A stretch of 64,000 nt of DNA from Gigaspora rosea (GCA_003550325.1 QKWP01000073.1:7824-71823); one strand, 5' to 3'. Positions 34,157 to 45,204 are shown, counted from the stretch's first letter. A program made the numbers and translations. The notes: generated by a model not told the origin, from the letters alone.

Positions 34157-36549
34157 GTCTGGGTCTTCGCCATGATCGATAGCCCATTTCCTGAGACGCT
34201 ATTCTCGCTGGGCTCTAGTCAGGAATGTGGAAGAAGCTTCTTTACTGCTAGGTTCGATAGGTCTGGGAGGGTTATCAATTACTGGTTCAGCGGGAACTTC
34301 TTTATCACTAGGGCTGATAGTCTCTGGAGACTTAGATTGTTCAGAAGTTTCAGATGCTGAGGCGACTGGTTCTTCGTTTCCTACATAATCCTGAGTTACA
34401 TTGTCCTGTTTATCCGATTTATTTTCTGGTTGATGTAGAGTTATTTTTGGAGGAGTGATTTCTGACACATTGAATATGGGGTATGTTTTGGGTTGAGGTG
34501 TATCGGAAAATTCTTCAATATTACCTAGGCCAGATTCACGGAGATTTGCTATGATTTTAGAACAGTCAAGGATATACTGCCATTCCCTTTTTCCACCACC
34601 TGCTCGTTTGCTCTCAATACCAATTTCTGAAAATTTTTTTCCAGCAATATGATTAGAAAATGGCTTTTCACCATTCTCTCCGCACCATTCAAGGTACTTC
34701 TGATATAAAGATATACGACTTGGGCTGGCTATATTATCATCACTCCAAGATGTAATATAATTAATTATAAATCGAACAGGATTAGGAAGCTGTGCACGTA
34801 TTATATCCACTCTCATTTTAGTAGGTGGGATCTCTTGTGGACTCCATTCTGAGAGATCGAGACTAAGTAAATAGACCATAAGCGATCTCCTATTTCTATT
34901 CGAATTGGAGCGCTATGATTACTTGTGACCATAAATCCTGCATAATCTTTTATTACTTTAAGCTCAAGACCTTTGTGCTCAATTGTTAAGTAATCTTCTG
35001 TAATAAGCGATTTAAGATGATCATTGATTGTACTTATGCCAATCTCCACTAGACATATCTGTTTCATTCATAACTATTAATTTCGAGCCTGAATGGCACT
35101 ATTAAATCGTTCTAATATTTTTCCAAGATCAGAAGTTGCATAGAAAAGCTCTGAGCCAAAAACCTTTTTACCTATAAAATCTATTAAAATATTTTCCCAC
35201 AACCCGGGAGAGAACGTAACACTGGAATAGTTCCAGGCCTTTTTGTTGGATATTGCACTAAATATGCCCAACCCATACCACAAATACTTATTAAGTCCTT
35301 CATTCTCATCGGAGATTATATTTTTGTATGCCAAAGAATAGGATTCATAATATCAGGATTTAATCGTATTTGCTGATTGCGCTTTGAAACCTAAGAAAAG
35401 ATTAAAGAACTTTGTATTGAGTGATGAAATGTTCGGTGGATATGGTAGAAAATCAATATTGCGATAAAGAATTAGACCTTTGATAACCGCCTGATCTATT
35501 AAATTGATCAACTTTACCGTTTCCCCTCCTAACTCACCTCATACTTGGCAAGATCTAGTTTTGATGCTATATCAAAATAGAGTCCACCATCCGTATCTTC
35601 TATTTTAAGCAACCATAATCTTGAAGTTGTTTGAATACAGGAACTGTTTTCTGAATCGCTTTATAAACTTCATTGCAAGAAACTTTTCGTCCAGATACAC
35701 ATATATCAATTAGATCTCCCTATATGAAATAATCACTTGGGTCAGAAATTCTACGCTGTTGTAATTTTACTGGACTCTGAAGCTTTTTCTCCTTAGCAAA
35801 GGGTGTCTCACTAATAGTTAGCTTTAATGAAGGCTTTCTTGTCCCAGACTCTGTCTTTGTTTGCTCGGTAGCAGAAAAAGCTATAAGAATTTTTATTTCG
35901 AATAACATATGCATTATCACTAGTGTGTTCCAGATCACATAATGGGCAGTGTGAGGAGAGACGCGTAATAATGGAAACTTGTAAGAAAAATTATTGGATG
36001 GATATAAAAGACTATATCCTTCAGTACCAGCTTCTTTAAACAATAATTTCACTAGTTTGAATTCAGCTTCGGTGATATTACTACTCGTGTTAGGGTTTCT
36101 GTTGGTTTCTCGTTTTGGAATGTCTAAGAGAGGGCTTTCTACGACTTCTGTTACATAATTGGGCAGACGAATCATAGGTCAAAGATAGTTCCATCTTTTG
36201 GATAACCCGCTTTTTTCACACGAACATGTTCCTCTGTTTTTCATTGTATTTGGGTGATCCAAGCATTCTCAGAGGAAAGGATCGCTTATTTGCTATATTA
36301 TCGATTATACCTTTCCCCCGCAATCCTCCGGAAGTTTCTTATGAACCAGTTCGGTAAATACTGCACCTGAACAATATTTGGAAGCCTCATACCAGTAGTA
36401 GAGATGTGAAGTGAGATTTTATTTTCATCACAACTACTAGCGACAGTTATACTTTTTTGTTCCACTTCGGATTTATTTCCAAACAAACATCCCTAAAGGC
36501 AGTCTGAATAAATACATGGGCTTTTTTATGCGAAATGTTAGGAGTGATA

Positions 36550-36781
36550 CAGTGTCTGAAATTCATTTTTAAATTAGTTGCGGGCTGCAACTAAATAAAA
36601 AAATAGTTGCGGATTATAAGAATTTATAAAAATTTAGTTGCGCGTATAAGCGTTTAATCAAAATTTATAAGTAAAATTTGCAAATTTATGTGCGGAATTT
36701 GCATATGCACTTCAGATTTTGGTTGCGGAAATTTAAAATTTGTTGCGGTCCGCAGACTCCGCAACCAAATTTCAGACACTG
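36550..36781 (+). mobile_element. hAT-type MITE inserted in the primase region
   Basis: The 232-bp element has ends CAGTGTCTGAAATT and AATTTCAGACACTG and contains repeated TTGCGG motifs. GAGTGATA flanks it on both sides (36542-36549 and 36782-36789), a perfect 8-bp duplication. It creates the false C-terminus of the primase fragment frame at 36654-37100. Confidence 0.92.
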
Positions 36782-37052
36782 GAGTGATAGCATTTAACGT
36801 TTCTGTAGGTAAATCAAAATCTATGATGGGACGAAGTGGCTCATCACCATCAATGAATTCATATAAGGAATGACCTCCACACTCTGAGAGTATGGCTTCT
36901 ATTCCATCCTCATTGTCTGCGCCTAGAAAATGCCTTTGTCTAACACTATCGTCACGAATTTTATATAAGTATTCGCCTATATCTTCGGCTTTAAGCCCAC
37001 AACGGTATAGGGCGGGCGCGTCGGGAAGCTCTGAAAGCTTGGATTGGGTCAT

Positions 37053-37170
37053 TTTTTTATTAAGCAATTTAAGGTAATTTATAGTTATACCAAAACTCAA
37101 GGTATATTATTTATGAGAAAAAAGTTTAAAATGAAATTAATTCCCTAAGATTATTAATTAATCTACATAA
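37053..37170. promoter_or_regulatory. Divergent intergenic promoter region
   Basis: The 118-bp AT-rich gap separates the divergent starts of the primase-helicase gene (minus) and the small Cys/His gene (plus). It should hold both promoters. No specific box can be claimed. Confidence 0.4.
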
Positions 37171-37449
37171 ATGGCATTTTATAATAATTCTCTATATATT
37201 CTTAGAACTGGAGAAGTGTGTAATTGGGGATGCTATCATCCAAAAGGATGTAAAATCCATCGGAATTCTAGACAAGCTCCTTGCAAAGAATGTGATAAGT
37301 TGACTAATTCTACATATGAATTTTGTGACGATCATGCAAAAAAACATAGAGCAAAGGAACACTACCATCGGAAAAAGCTTGCAAAAATTCAGGATATATC
37401 CCAGCAAACCATCTTAGAAAATCCGTTCAAGTTTTCTAAAACAAGCTAG
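37171..37449 (+). CDS. Small Cys/His-rich protein, divergent from primase
   Basis: An intact 92-codon frame starts MAFYNNSLYILRTGEVCNWG. It carries CNWGCYHPKGCKIH, CKECDKL and EFCDDHAKKHRAKEHYH: paired Cys and His spaced as in two small zinc-binding modules, followed by a basic helix (KKLAKIQD). No signal peptide or membrane segment. It is the only intact gene of the 30.5-37.8 kb element and lies back to back with the replication gene, so a DNA-binding or regulatory role is plausible. I do not recognise a named family. Confidence 0.6.
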   Translation: MAFYNNSLYILRTGEVCNWGCYHPKGCKIHRNSRQAPCKECDKLTNSTYEFCDDHAKKHRAKEHYHRKKLAKIQDISQQTILENPFKFSKTS

Positions 37450-37450
37450 G

Positions 37451-37800
37451 ACGGGAACTCGGACGGAAAAATTTAGCTAATCAGTGATTTAAAGCCGAAT
37501 TAAAGGAAATTTGGATGCCCGTCCAAGTTGTCCAAGTTGTCCTGGAAAAATCCGAGTTTCTTTACTTTTTTTTGCTTTTTTTCTATAAGGATACTACATA
37601 TATTGATATATATCATAGGAGGAGTTACGATTTTTTTCTTAGAATTTTTATTTTTACTAGAACAACTTAGACAACTTGGACGTAGTATATAAGAACAAGT
37701 TAAATCAAAGAAAAAAGCTTTTCTCCCATATCAAAATCCGTCCAAGTTCCCATCAAAGTTCCTATAATAACCAGGACAACTTGGACGCAAATACTTCCGA
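37451..37800. repeat. Iteron-like GTCCAAGTTGTCC repeats in both orientations
   Basis: Copies or near copies of GTCCAAGTTGTCC lie at 37521-37542 (overlapping pair), 37662-37682 (complement, two copies), 37740-37750 and 37771-37788 (complement); a degenerate GGACGGGAACTCGGACGG is at 37450. Spacing is irregular. Their position beside a replication-type gene suggests an origin or binding region, by analogy only. Confidence 0.6.
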
Positions 37801-38640
37801 TTTTCTAACCAATTAAAACACCAGACCGAAGCCCGAATATTTCTTGAAAGTAACGAGAAGGCAACGGGAAAGTGTTGGAGAAGTGCCAGGAACTGAAGGC
37901 GCAGTAAGTTCGGTTAATTATGGCTGGCACTATTCTATAACTTTGGTCAAAACTTTAGGCATAAGAACTCGGCATTCAAGCTGGCATAAAAGTGGTCTTA
38001 AACTGGCGAACTAATAGAACCTTTTACGAGTTTCCTACCAGCCATTCAATAATATCAAACCATCATCATGATGCCACCAGATCCTGAATCACATACCCAA
38101 AAGATCGGCCAAAATTATACCATAGAGCTGAAATTTAAACACGGATTCAATGCGCACCCGTCGCCGTTTTTTTACACTACTTCAGCATCTAGAAAGGCAA
38201 CCAAATAAGCGCAAAAAGGTAAATACCTCAATATAAATCTGGTATCCATACCGGTACAGGGGGCTAGCATTCTCAACATTGAACCAAACCACTATCATAG
38301 CGCCAAACTGGAACTCAAAATCGCATGCTCTAAAGATCAGCCAGAATTATGCCATAAAGCCGGCCAAAATTAGCATAGGGCGGATTTGATTCACATGATG
38401 ATGGGTTGTTATATTGTACATCAGTAATGTACAATATAACAATATAACAACCCATCACCATATGATTACGAACTTACTGCGCCACCCGACGCGATATTTT
38501 TTTGTATTTGATAGGCAACAAAAGAGGCACAGAAGGTAAGTACTCCAATATAGAATCAAACACCCACACCGGTACAGAATGCCAGCACTCTCAACATCAA
38601 ACCAAGCACCCAAACGGATATAGAGAGGCGGGAACAATAA
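37801..38640 (+). repeat. Diverged 325-bp direct repeat with short exon-like cores
   Basis: Two repeats (about 38165-38300 and 38490-38610) each have an acceptor-like end (TACTTCAG or TTTGATAG), a short purine-rich block (33 nt ending CGCAAAAAG, and 21 nt GCAACAAAAGAGGCACAGAAG less its last base), then GTAAATAC or GTAAGTAC. The first would encode HLERQPNKRKK, the second ATKEAQK. Hydrophilic short exons with tandem duplication are the style of SP7-like effector genes of Rhizophagus, but no start or signal peptide is visible. Confidence 0.35.
38401..38458. repeat. 58-bp palindrome
   Basis: GATGGGTTGTTATATTGTAC and the complementary ATATAACAACCCATC flank ATCAGTAAT. Stem of about 20 bp, probably a minimal foldback. 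Confidence 0.8.
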
Positions 38641-39560
38641 TTAAGAACTTGAGGTGTAAACACGTTTAAAATGAGACAAAAAGGTGGCACCATTAGATAA
38701 TGACACTACCATTAAATTAAAGCACCATTATATTACCATTAGATTATAAACCTACTTTTACAATATATTAAACGCCAAATTTTTGATTGCATATTAATTT
38801 TAGACTCAAATAACTTTTTAAATTTATAATAAAAATAAATTTATATATAAAAAGTGGATATCTTATGCTGGTCGGAGCCCAAAAAAGACAACCCAACGAA
38901 TTAATAAAGTAGATCATAAATCCACTGCAAGATCATGATATTAGATTACCCATCTAGACTATAGCATCCTGATATAATCTAAACTAAGTCGCTGGTGATT
39001 TTTAGATATTCTAAGAATCACCAGCGACTAAATCCTTAAAGAACATTTTTGACAGAATATAAGAGTTGACTGTATATGGTTTAAATGCCAAAAACAGTCA
39101 ATAAAAAAAGAAGATTAAAATGTTACTTGTAAGCTTTAAACTTGAAACTTTGAGTGTACTGGTTAATATGCTATATATTATAATAATTACAGGCTTTACT
39201 AATATTTACTGTGTATTTTACATTTATAAAATTATATTATGAGAGTAATAAATGTAACTTTGGGTTAAGTAGTAGTTGATAATATGTATGTGCTGTTATT
39301 GTTTTATTAATAATTATATGGGTTATGTTGTATCTTTAATTAAGGTCATAGTAACTTAAAATAATATAGAATTATTTAATTACTTTTCAAAAATATAATA
39401 AAAAATAAAAAATAGCTTCATTAATAATTAATTTATGAGCTTGGATTTATTAATAATAAATATCAATTTATGTATTATTTATTTATTTCTAAAAAGAAGA
39501 CAAAATCTTTTTATGTACATTAATAGTTTGTAAGCTGAAGTTCTTTTTTGTTTATTAGTA
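38641..39560. other. No gene; hairpin at 38986-39031
   Basis: AGTCGCTGGTGATT and AATCACCAGCGACT form a 14-16-bp stem around TTTAGATATTCTAAG. The rest is AT-rich without a frame. Confidence 0.5.
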
Positions 39561-40447
39561 TTAAGGGTAGGGTGTACATAGATCAATTTTCATATGATCT
39601 ACATAGTATTACAGATAGATCTCCGCACGGGCCTGAGCAACCCATAGGTACCTGCGGGTAGGACCACAAAGGGCTGGGCTAGGGTATTTAGGATATTGAA
39701 TCCCAGGCCCTAGGGTAAGGATAAGGGCTTGAGACATGGGCCCCTTAGACAGATGGGTAGGGTGAAGGTAGTACTGCAAGTACCTGTTATATATATTTCA
39801 CAGAAATATCAGCTCATATAATTGGCTAATATATGTTAATGTCGATCCATACGTGATACTTATTTTATTTAAGAAGTACATGAGATAAAGAATGCTTCTT
39901 GAAATACCAATAACTATCAAATTGTGAATATCTATTCTTTATAATTTTAGGTTGAGTATAAAGAACATTAATCTATTGCATAAAAAACTTTTCTATTACG
40001 TATCTCTGCTTATTAATTTAGGTGATTTGATATTGATTGATCTCTGATCTCGACCCATGCTTTGCTGATTATGATCGATTTTTGGTCAAGGTTGTAGCAC
40101 GTGGCATATAACTCTTGATTAGTGCTACCTTTCTTTTCTATCTGTTGATCCTTGTCAACATGCAGAGTATAAAAAACATTATTCTAAACATTTAATATTA
40201 GTATTCAAGTTTACGAATATTTAATATTTATCTCATTAGCCACGTTAATTTGGCATGTGCATGTAAAGAGCATTTATTGTCACAGATTATAATTTAAAAT
40301 GAAATCTACATTCTATACTTTTTTTTTTTTTAAATGTTAAGGTGAGATCTTGCTTTTATCTTTATTAAATTTAATAGAAACTTTTTACAATACTAAAAGA
40401 AATTTCATTTTTTTAAATCTAATGCTAAAAATAAAAACTCAGACATA

Positions 40448-40712
40448 TGGGATCTTTGCTAGGAAAATCACCCTTCGAGATTTTCTGATCAGGCAAATTC
40501 GGACCAACTTAGACCAGAATATTGGTTCTTATTTACATGTAAATCAGTCTTTAACTTTATTGATTCTATAGTTTATTAAATAAACTATAGAATCAATAAA
40601 ATAATGGCTGATTTACATGTAAATAAGAACTGATATTCTGGTCTAAGTTGGTCCGAATTTGCCCGATCAGAAAATCTCAAAGGGTGATTTTTCTAGCAAA
40701 GATCCTATATAT
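40448..40712. repeat. Foldback with about 130-bp arms
   Basis: The arms begin GGATCTTTGCTAGGAAAATC and face the complement ending AAAGATCC. The centre is near 40576. Old relative at 15955-16130. The frame at 40350-40571 is one arm. Confidence 0.8.
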
Positions 40713-40831
40713 CTAAGTAAACCTAAATACTTATCTGCGGCCTAAACCTATCTACATTCTATACTTAACCTGCTAGCCTTTTAAAACCCATTAATACTTG
40801 TTTATCATAATTTTTTTAAAACTAACCCTAA

Positions 40832-41438
40832 GGGGAGTGCAGAAAATCACGTAATTTTTTAGGGGGGTGGGAGGGTCCCCAAATATCACGTCCTATATAT
40901 ATATATAGTATAAATAGCCAATCATATTGAAGAAAATCAATTTTTAGTTAATCGCAGATAGTTGCTACATAGTAAAGTCTAAATTTTACTAAGTAAATCG
41001 AAAAAAATCGATTAAGTAAACTTATTCAGCAGATCAAAATACACTTATCACAAAATTTTCATAAGTATTGGAGAACTTTTTATTATTTAACTTTTAACTT
41101 TTACGTTCGTCGAATATATTTTTTTAAAAAATTTTAATTTTTTCGTCGAACGTAAAAATCAAAAGTCAATTAATAAAAAATTCTCCAATACTTATGAAAA
41201 TTTTGTGGTAAGTGTATTTTGATCTGCTAAATAAGTTTACTTAATCGATTTTTTTCGATTTGCTTAGTAAAATTTAGACTTTACTATGTAGCGACTTTTG
41301 TCGATTGTGGGGTAGCTTATTTTCAGGTCAAAGACGTTTTTGAGTTTTTTTTAAAATTGATTGGTCAATAGTCCTATCACTAGGGGGGGGGAGTCAGGAC
41401 CTATGTAAACCCTAATTACATGATTTACTGCACTCCCC
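40832..41438. mobile_element. PIF/Harbinger-like foldback MITE, TAA target duplication
   Basis: The ends GGGGAGTGCAG and CTGCACTCCCC are flanked by TAA at 40829-40831 and 41439-41441. The interior 40950-41310 is a long inverted repeat with about 170-bp arms. Three-base TWA duplications are the hallmark of PIF/Harbinger elements. Confidence 0.75.
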
Positions 41439-41798
41439 TAACTATAAACCTCTAATCCTAAAAAATGTACCCCAAAAAAATATAGTTTTTGAGATTTTAT
41501 ACTATTATTTCTTTTTAATCTGGATTTCATTATGAATTGTCACATTTATTAATCTAAGTATTTTAAATAAGTATTCAACTTTATATATATTTACTAGTTA
41601 ATTTTATTTTATTCGTATCAAACATGTATTACTTATATTAAGCCCATGGATACCCATGGGCTTTGAGAGCCAGACTAGGGCATCGAGTTCTAAGCCCTAG
41701 GGTAAGAGTAATAGCTTGGAAGTCAAGCTCTTACACAAACAGGTAGGGCTAGGTATTTCCATTCCTGGCCTTACCCGGCCCATACGGAGGCCTAGTTA

Positions 41799-42696
41799 GG
41801 GAGCTTCCAGAAATTACGTAATTTTTGGGTGGGTGGGTGGGGTCGCCAAAATATCAGGTTATAATTCTGGTCAAAATTTTATAATTCTGGTCAAAAGTAT
41901 AAAATTATAAAATTATCAATAACTTTTGATCTACTGGGCCAATTTAGATCATTTAACTACCAAAATGCTCGTCTCAATGAGACGATTCTAACAAGCCCAA
42001 AATCGTTAAAATCTAATCACAGAATCCCAAGATCGTTCAACTTTTGTGTAATTTTAATAGTGATTTTTTAGAATCACTAAGTAAATTTCTTTAACATTGA
42101 ATAACTTTTGATCCACTGGTCTGTTTTGGATGATTTAACTACCAAAATGTTCGTCTCAGTGAGACGATTCTAACAAGCCAAAATCGCTAAATTCCAATAC
42201 AGGATCCCAAGATCGATAAAGATTTGTATTGTTATTAACAATACAAATCTTTATCGATCTTGTGATCCTGTGATTGGAATTTAGCGATTTTAGGCTTGTT
42301 AGAATCGTCTCACTGAGACGAACATTTTGGTAGCTAAATCATCCAAAACGGACCAGTAGATCGAAAGTTATTCAATGTTAAAGAAATTTACTTAGTGATT
42401 CTAAAAAATCACTATTAAAATTACACAAAAGTTGAACGATCTTAGGATACTGTGATTAGATTTTAACGATTTTGGGCTTTTTAGAATCGTCTCGTTGAGA
42501 CGAGCATTTTGGTAGTTAAATCATATAAAACGGACCAGTGGATCAAAAGTTATTATCAATTCAAAAAATTGGACATATAATAATTTTTAAAAAAATATAA
42601 AATTTGATTGGCTAATAGGGTATCAGGTGTGGGTGGGTGGGGTAAAATTTTGAAATTTATTAGTAACAAAAAATTACATAATTTCTGGAAGCTCCC
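41799..42696. mobile_element. PIF/Harbinger-like MITE containing a 630-bp hairpin
   Basis: The ends GGGAGCTTCCAGAAATTA and its complement are flanked by TTA (41796-41798 and 42697-42699). The interior about 41925-42560 is a nearly perfect inverted repeat with 310-bp arms centred near 42235. Each arm itself contains two AACTTTTGATC...GTCTCANTGAGAC palindromes of the 3701-3820 family. Confidence 0.8.
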
Positions 42697-43114
42697 TTAC
42701 GGATTTTTATATAGAAAGTAAAAATTTGTCACAAGCAAAACTTCTTAATTCTCTAACGAGTTTTTACCAAAACTTCATGCCATGCAAATAAGAACTTTCT
42801 ATTTATAGTAATAATATTTGAAAACTTGTTTTATTCAAGAAAATTCCACTTCTCATATTGCCAAAGATTTCTGATGTGCCTATATGTTTTTTCTGAGTGA
42901 TACAAAGCAGCCAAATCTTCTGTTAAGAGTCTAGAACAAATCATTACTGAATCAAATTCAAGTTTTTATACTAAAAAAAAAAAAATTCTTTTGCTAACTA
43001 AAAAAAAAAGTATAAACTAAAAAAAAAAGCAACTAAATAAAAAAAAAAGTTTTTTTTTTTTGTCGACTAAAAAAAAAAAAAGTGGGCTACAAATACTGAA
43101 ATATACCAATACAT
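42697..43114. other. No gene; A-run repeats at 42970-43082
   Basis: Remnant of the split TTAA element followed by several ACTAAAAAAAAAA units. No reading frame. Confidence 0.5.
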
Positions 43115-43720
43115 TTGAGTATGCTTTCTAATAATATTTTCTATTATACCAAAGTTTTTTTTATATATAAAAAGAATATTACGCTGCCTTCCTTGAGTTT
43201 TAAACTAAAGTCAGAAGGAAAAAAACTATTAGCAGATACATTTGCAAGAACACGCGCTGACTTCTTGAAATCTTTCAGCCATAGACTTGGTTCAGAAGAA
43301 AATATATTTGCAGAAGCACCTTGTAAGGACACTACATTAACTTCTCTGATCAGAAAAAAAAACATTTGTAGCTGTACAATACTTTGCGACTGAATCTTTC
43401 TTGATCATAATAATGGAACAGGAGGAGGAAAAACATTTACAAATATACTTTACAAAAACTCTATACTAACCTTTCTGGTATAATAGCTTTAGGAAAGCTT
43501 TTTAGGTATGTTTTGCAAAAACACTATACATTTTTCTTTAGATATTGCCAGGAATAATCTTGAATATTAGTAGGCGCACTTTACAAAAACGCCATATGGA
43601 TTTTCTAGTAATAACTTTACAAAAGAGCATATTACAGGAACATCACTGTTTTTTTTTGTATGTGGAGATACCCTTGAAAAATACTAGTAGGTGCATTTTA
43701 CAAAGAAGATAATATGAACA
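43115..43720 (+). pseudogene. Leucine-rich-repeat relic (RNase-inhibitor type)
   Basis: Readable pieces over shifting frames: LKSEGKKLLADTFARTRA, LGSEENIFAEA, GGGKTFTNILYKNSILTFL. Spacing is about 84 nt, matching the 28-residue RNase-inhibitor LRR. The only open frame (43115-43393) covers two units, then breaks. Second such relic in the window, with the first at 13211-13560. No functional product. Confidence 0.55.
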
Positions 43721-44904
43721 AGTAAATAATAACTGACAATTGAATAAACCCTAACCATGTACTGTTTTACATGTTATTCTATTAGTATAGAAATATTTTA
43801 TTATTAGTAATTCAAAAACAAAAGTTTGGGCACTATGATGATTTTAATAACAATAATAATCATCGTTATCATTATAAAAATTATTTATCAGTACAGTTAG
43901 AACTATTATATAAGCTTATAATAAGCCATAGTTGCTTTCAAATAAAAATTTATTATTAATATTTTTTATTATCAGTTATAACCAAATAAAAAATCGTCAA
44001 TTTTAATATATACAAATGCGTGAAATTTTCTAGATTTAAATTAGGTGTTCAATTTCTATATTAGTTACACAATATTGATTTACAATCTATTTTATATAAA
44101 ATTGAAAATGTTGGCACCCTACCCTTAAATAATAAAATCTTTTTAAAAATTATGTATTTTAATTGACTAATTATTATGGGAAATTATAAGTAATTCTATT
44201 AATTATATTAAGTTGTTCTATAAGGTACAAGGCTTTAGCAATCCCCAAAAAAGTAATTTTAGCATAGCATTAAATGCTGGCTAAGTGCTAAAATAATTCA
44301 ATATTATTAAAAAAACTATATATAGTAAACTGTTAAAATGCTATCTGATTTATTAAACTATATGGGGTATTACATATTAAAACAGCCCTTTTTTGCAATT
44401 TTTTGAAAAATGAGCTTTCATTAGATTTATATAAATTTTGATATGATTGATATTTTTCAATTATAAATGAAAGTTGATTTGCATAATAAAAATTCAAGAT
44501 AATTGTTAAAAAAAAATTATACGAGAAAAGATCTTTCATAACTCTACCCACTAATCATCTGTACCAACAAATATGCTAATACTTCAGAAGTAAAGTCTCA
44601 AAAAAACAGTAGAAAAACTAATAAAAATATGCAACCTGGCAGCTATTATTTAGGGATACAGTTAACTGAGTATCTGCTAATAGCTTTAGAGTTTGTCACT
44701 TACCACAAAACCAGCACTTGTCATTTAAAGATAAAGTTCATAAACTACTTGCTAACAAGCTTAAAGTTTATCACTCACCACAACCTAAAAAGTACTTGGT
44801 AACTTTTTGATAGATTTTGGACTATACAGAAAGAACTACTGTCCTTACTATGGTTATATGTGAACTCCTTCTGGTGCTATCAGTTTGTAAAGAATTTTTA
44901 AAAA
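43721..44904. other. No gene recognised
   Basis: AT-rich. Bases 44590-44800 have three loose repeats around GTTTGTCACTTACCACAA. The minus-strand frame at 44333-44551 resembles nothing I know. Confidence 0.4.
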
Positions 44905-45204
44905 ATGGTCGTTTTGGCATACCTCCTCCAAAAAATCTGCAGTGTTTATTGTTTCCAAAAAGAAAAGGCATCTACCATATTAGATACAATCATCATAAGT
45001 AGCTTGGAAATAAGTAATGTAAAAGGATGTGTGAGACTTATAGGAAAACCACTAGACAAAGATTTTAGAAGCTTTGTTTTTAAGCAGTTCAGTTTATATG
45101 ACTGCTTTTTGTTTAACATACTGGGACCTGAACTGGTTAGACAGGACAAGATTATTGATATTAACAATTTTTATTTTGAAAGTCTGAGAAGTTATTATAA
45201 ATAA
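44905..45204 (+). CDS. Unrecognised short ORF
   Basis: A 99-codon frame (MVVLAYLLQKICSVYC to ESLRSYYK) overlaps another short plus frame at 44817-45002, with which it may be continuous through an indel. Composition is ordinary for a protein (mixed charged and hydrophobic residues), which is unusual among frames here. No motif recognised; may be a decayed gene fragment. Confidence 0.2.
   Translation: MVVLAYLLQKICSVYCFQKEKASTILDTIIISSLEISNVKGCVRLIGKPLDKDFRSFVFKQFSLYDCFLFNILGPELVRQDKIIDINNFYFESLRSYYK

Larger units (their letters stand above)
32442..37052 (-). pseudogene. Primase-SF3 helicase (D5-like) of a replicating mobile element
   Basis: Start ATG at 37052 (MTQSKLSELPDAPALYRC). In order: a primase-like region with EFIDGDEPLRPIIDFDLP (acidic catalytic-type motif) and SLHISTTGMRLPNI; a zinc-binding block with CPLCD, NAYVIRNK and CYR (near 35900-35950, in a second frame); a linker; an SF3 helicase with a PGCGK P-loop near 35200; LKSLITED and FMVTSNHSAP (sensor region) near 34950; a C-terminal winged-helix region (SLYQKYLEWCGENGEKPFSN) with a Ser/Pro/acidic tail. 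Reading continues beyond the insertion at 32718-34156 to a stop at 32442. Without the two insertions the span is about 975 codons. At least six single-base indels break it, one inside the A-run of the P-loop. Known architecture: primase plus D5-type helicase initiates and unwinds replication in large DNA viruses and viral-like elements. Defunct copy. Confidence 0.7.
39616..41794. mobile_element. hAT-type element with GC-rich ends, carrying nested foldbacks
   Basis: The left end TAGATCTCCGCACGGGCC and right end GGCCCATACGGAGGCCTA are inverted repeats, unusually GC-rich. If the PIF-type MITE at 41799-42696 is removed, the right flank reads GTTACGGA against the left flank ATTACAGA, six of eight matching. 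No transposase frame survives. Confidence 0.65.
39561..44128. mobile_element. TTAA-flanked MITE, split by nested insertions
   Basis: The left end TTAAGGGTAGGGTGTACATA and the following 50 bp match the left end of the 54339 element. After the hAT element ends, the flank near 42700 (GGATTTTTATATAGAAA) matches the continuation of that same element. A CACCCTACCCTTAA terminus is present at 44115-44128. TTAA target sites are typical of piggyBac-type transposition. The right boundary is uncertain because unrelated sequence, including an LRR relic, lies between. Confidence 0.5.

Noticed and set aside
34106-34360. Plus-strand 84-codon frame at the hAT/helicase junction
   Set aside because: Half lies in the transposon end and half antisense to the helicase C-terminus.
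39561-44128. Single large piggyBac transposon bounded by the two TTAA ends
   Set aside because: The interior is a stack of unrelated insertions and an LRR relic with no transposase; the two ends probably belong to separate MITE copies or one much-interrupted MITE.
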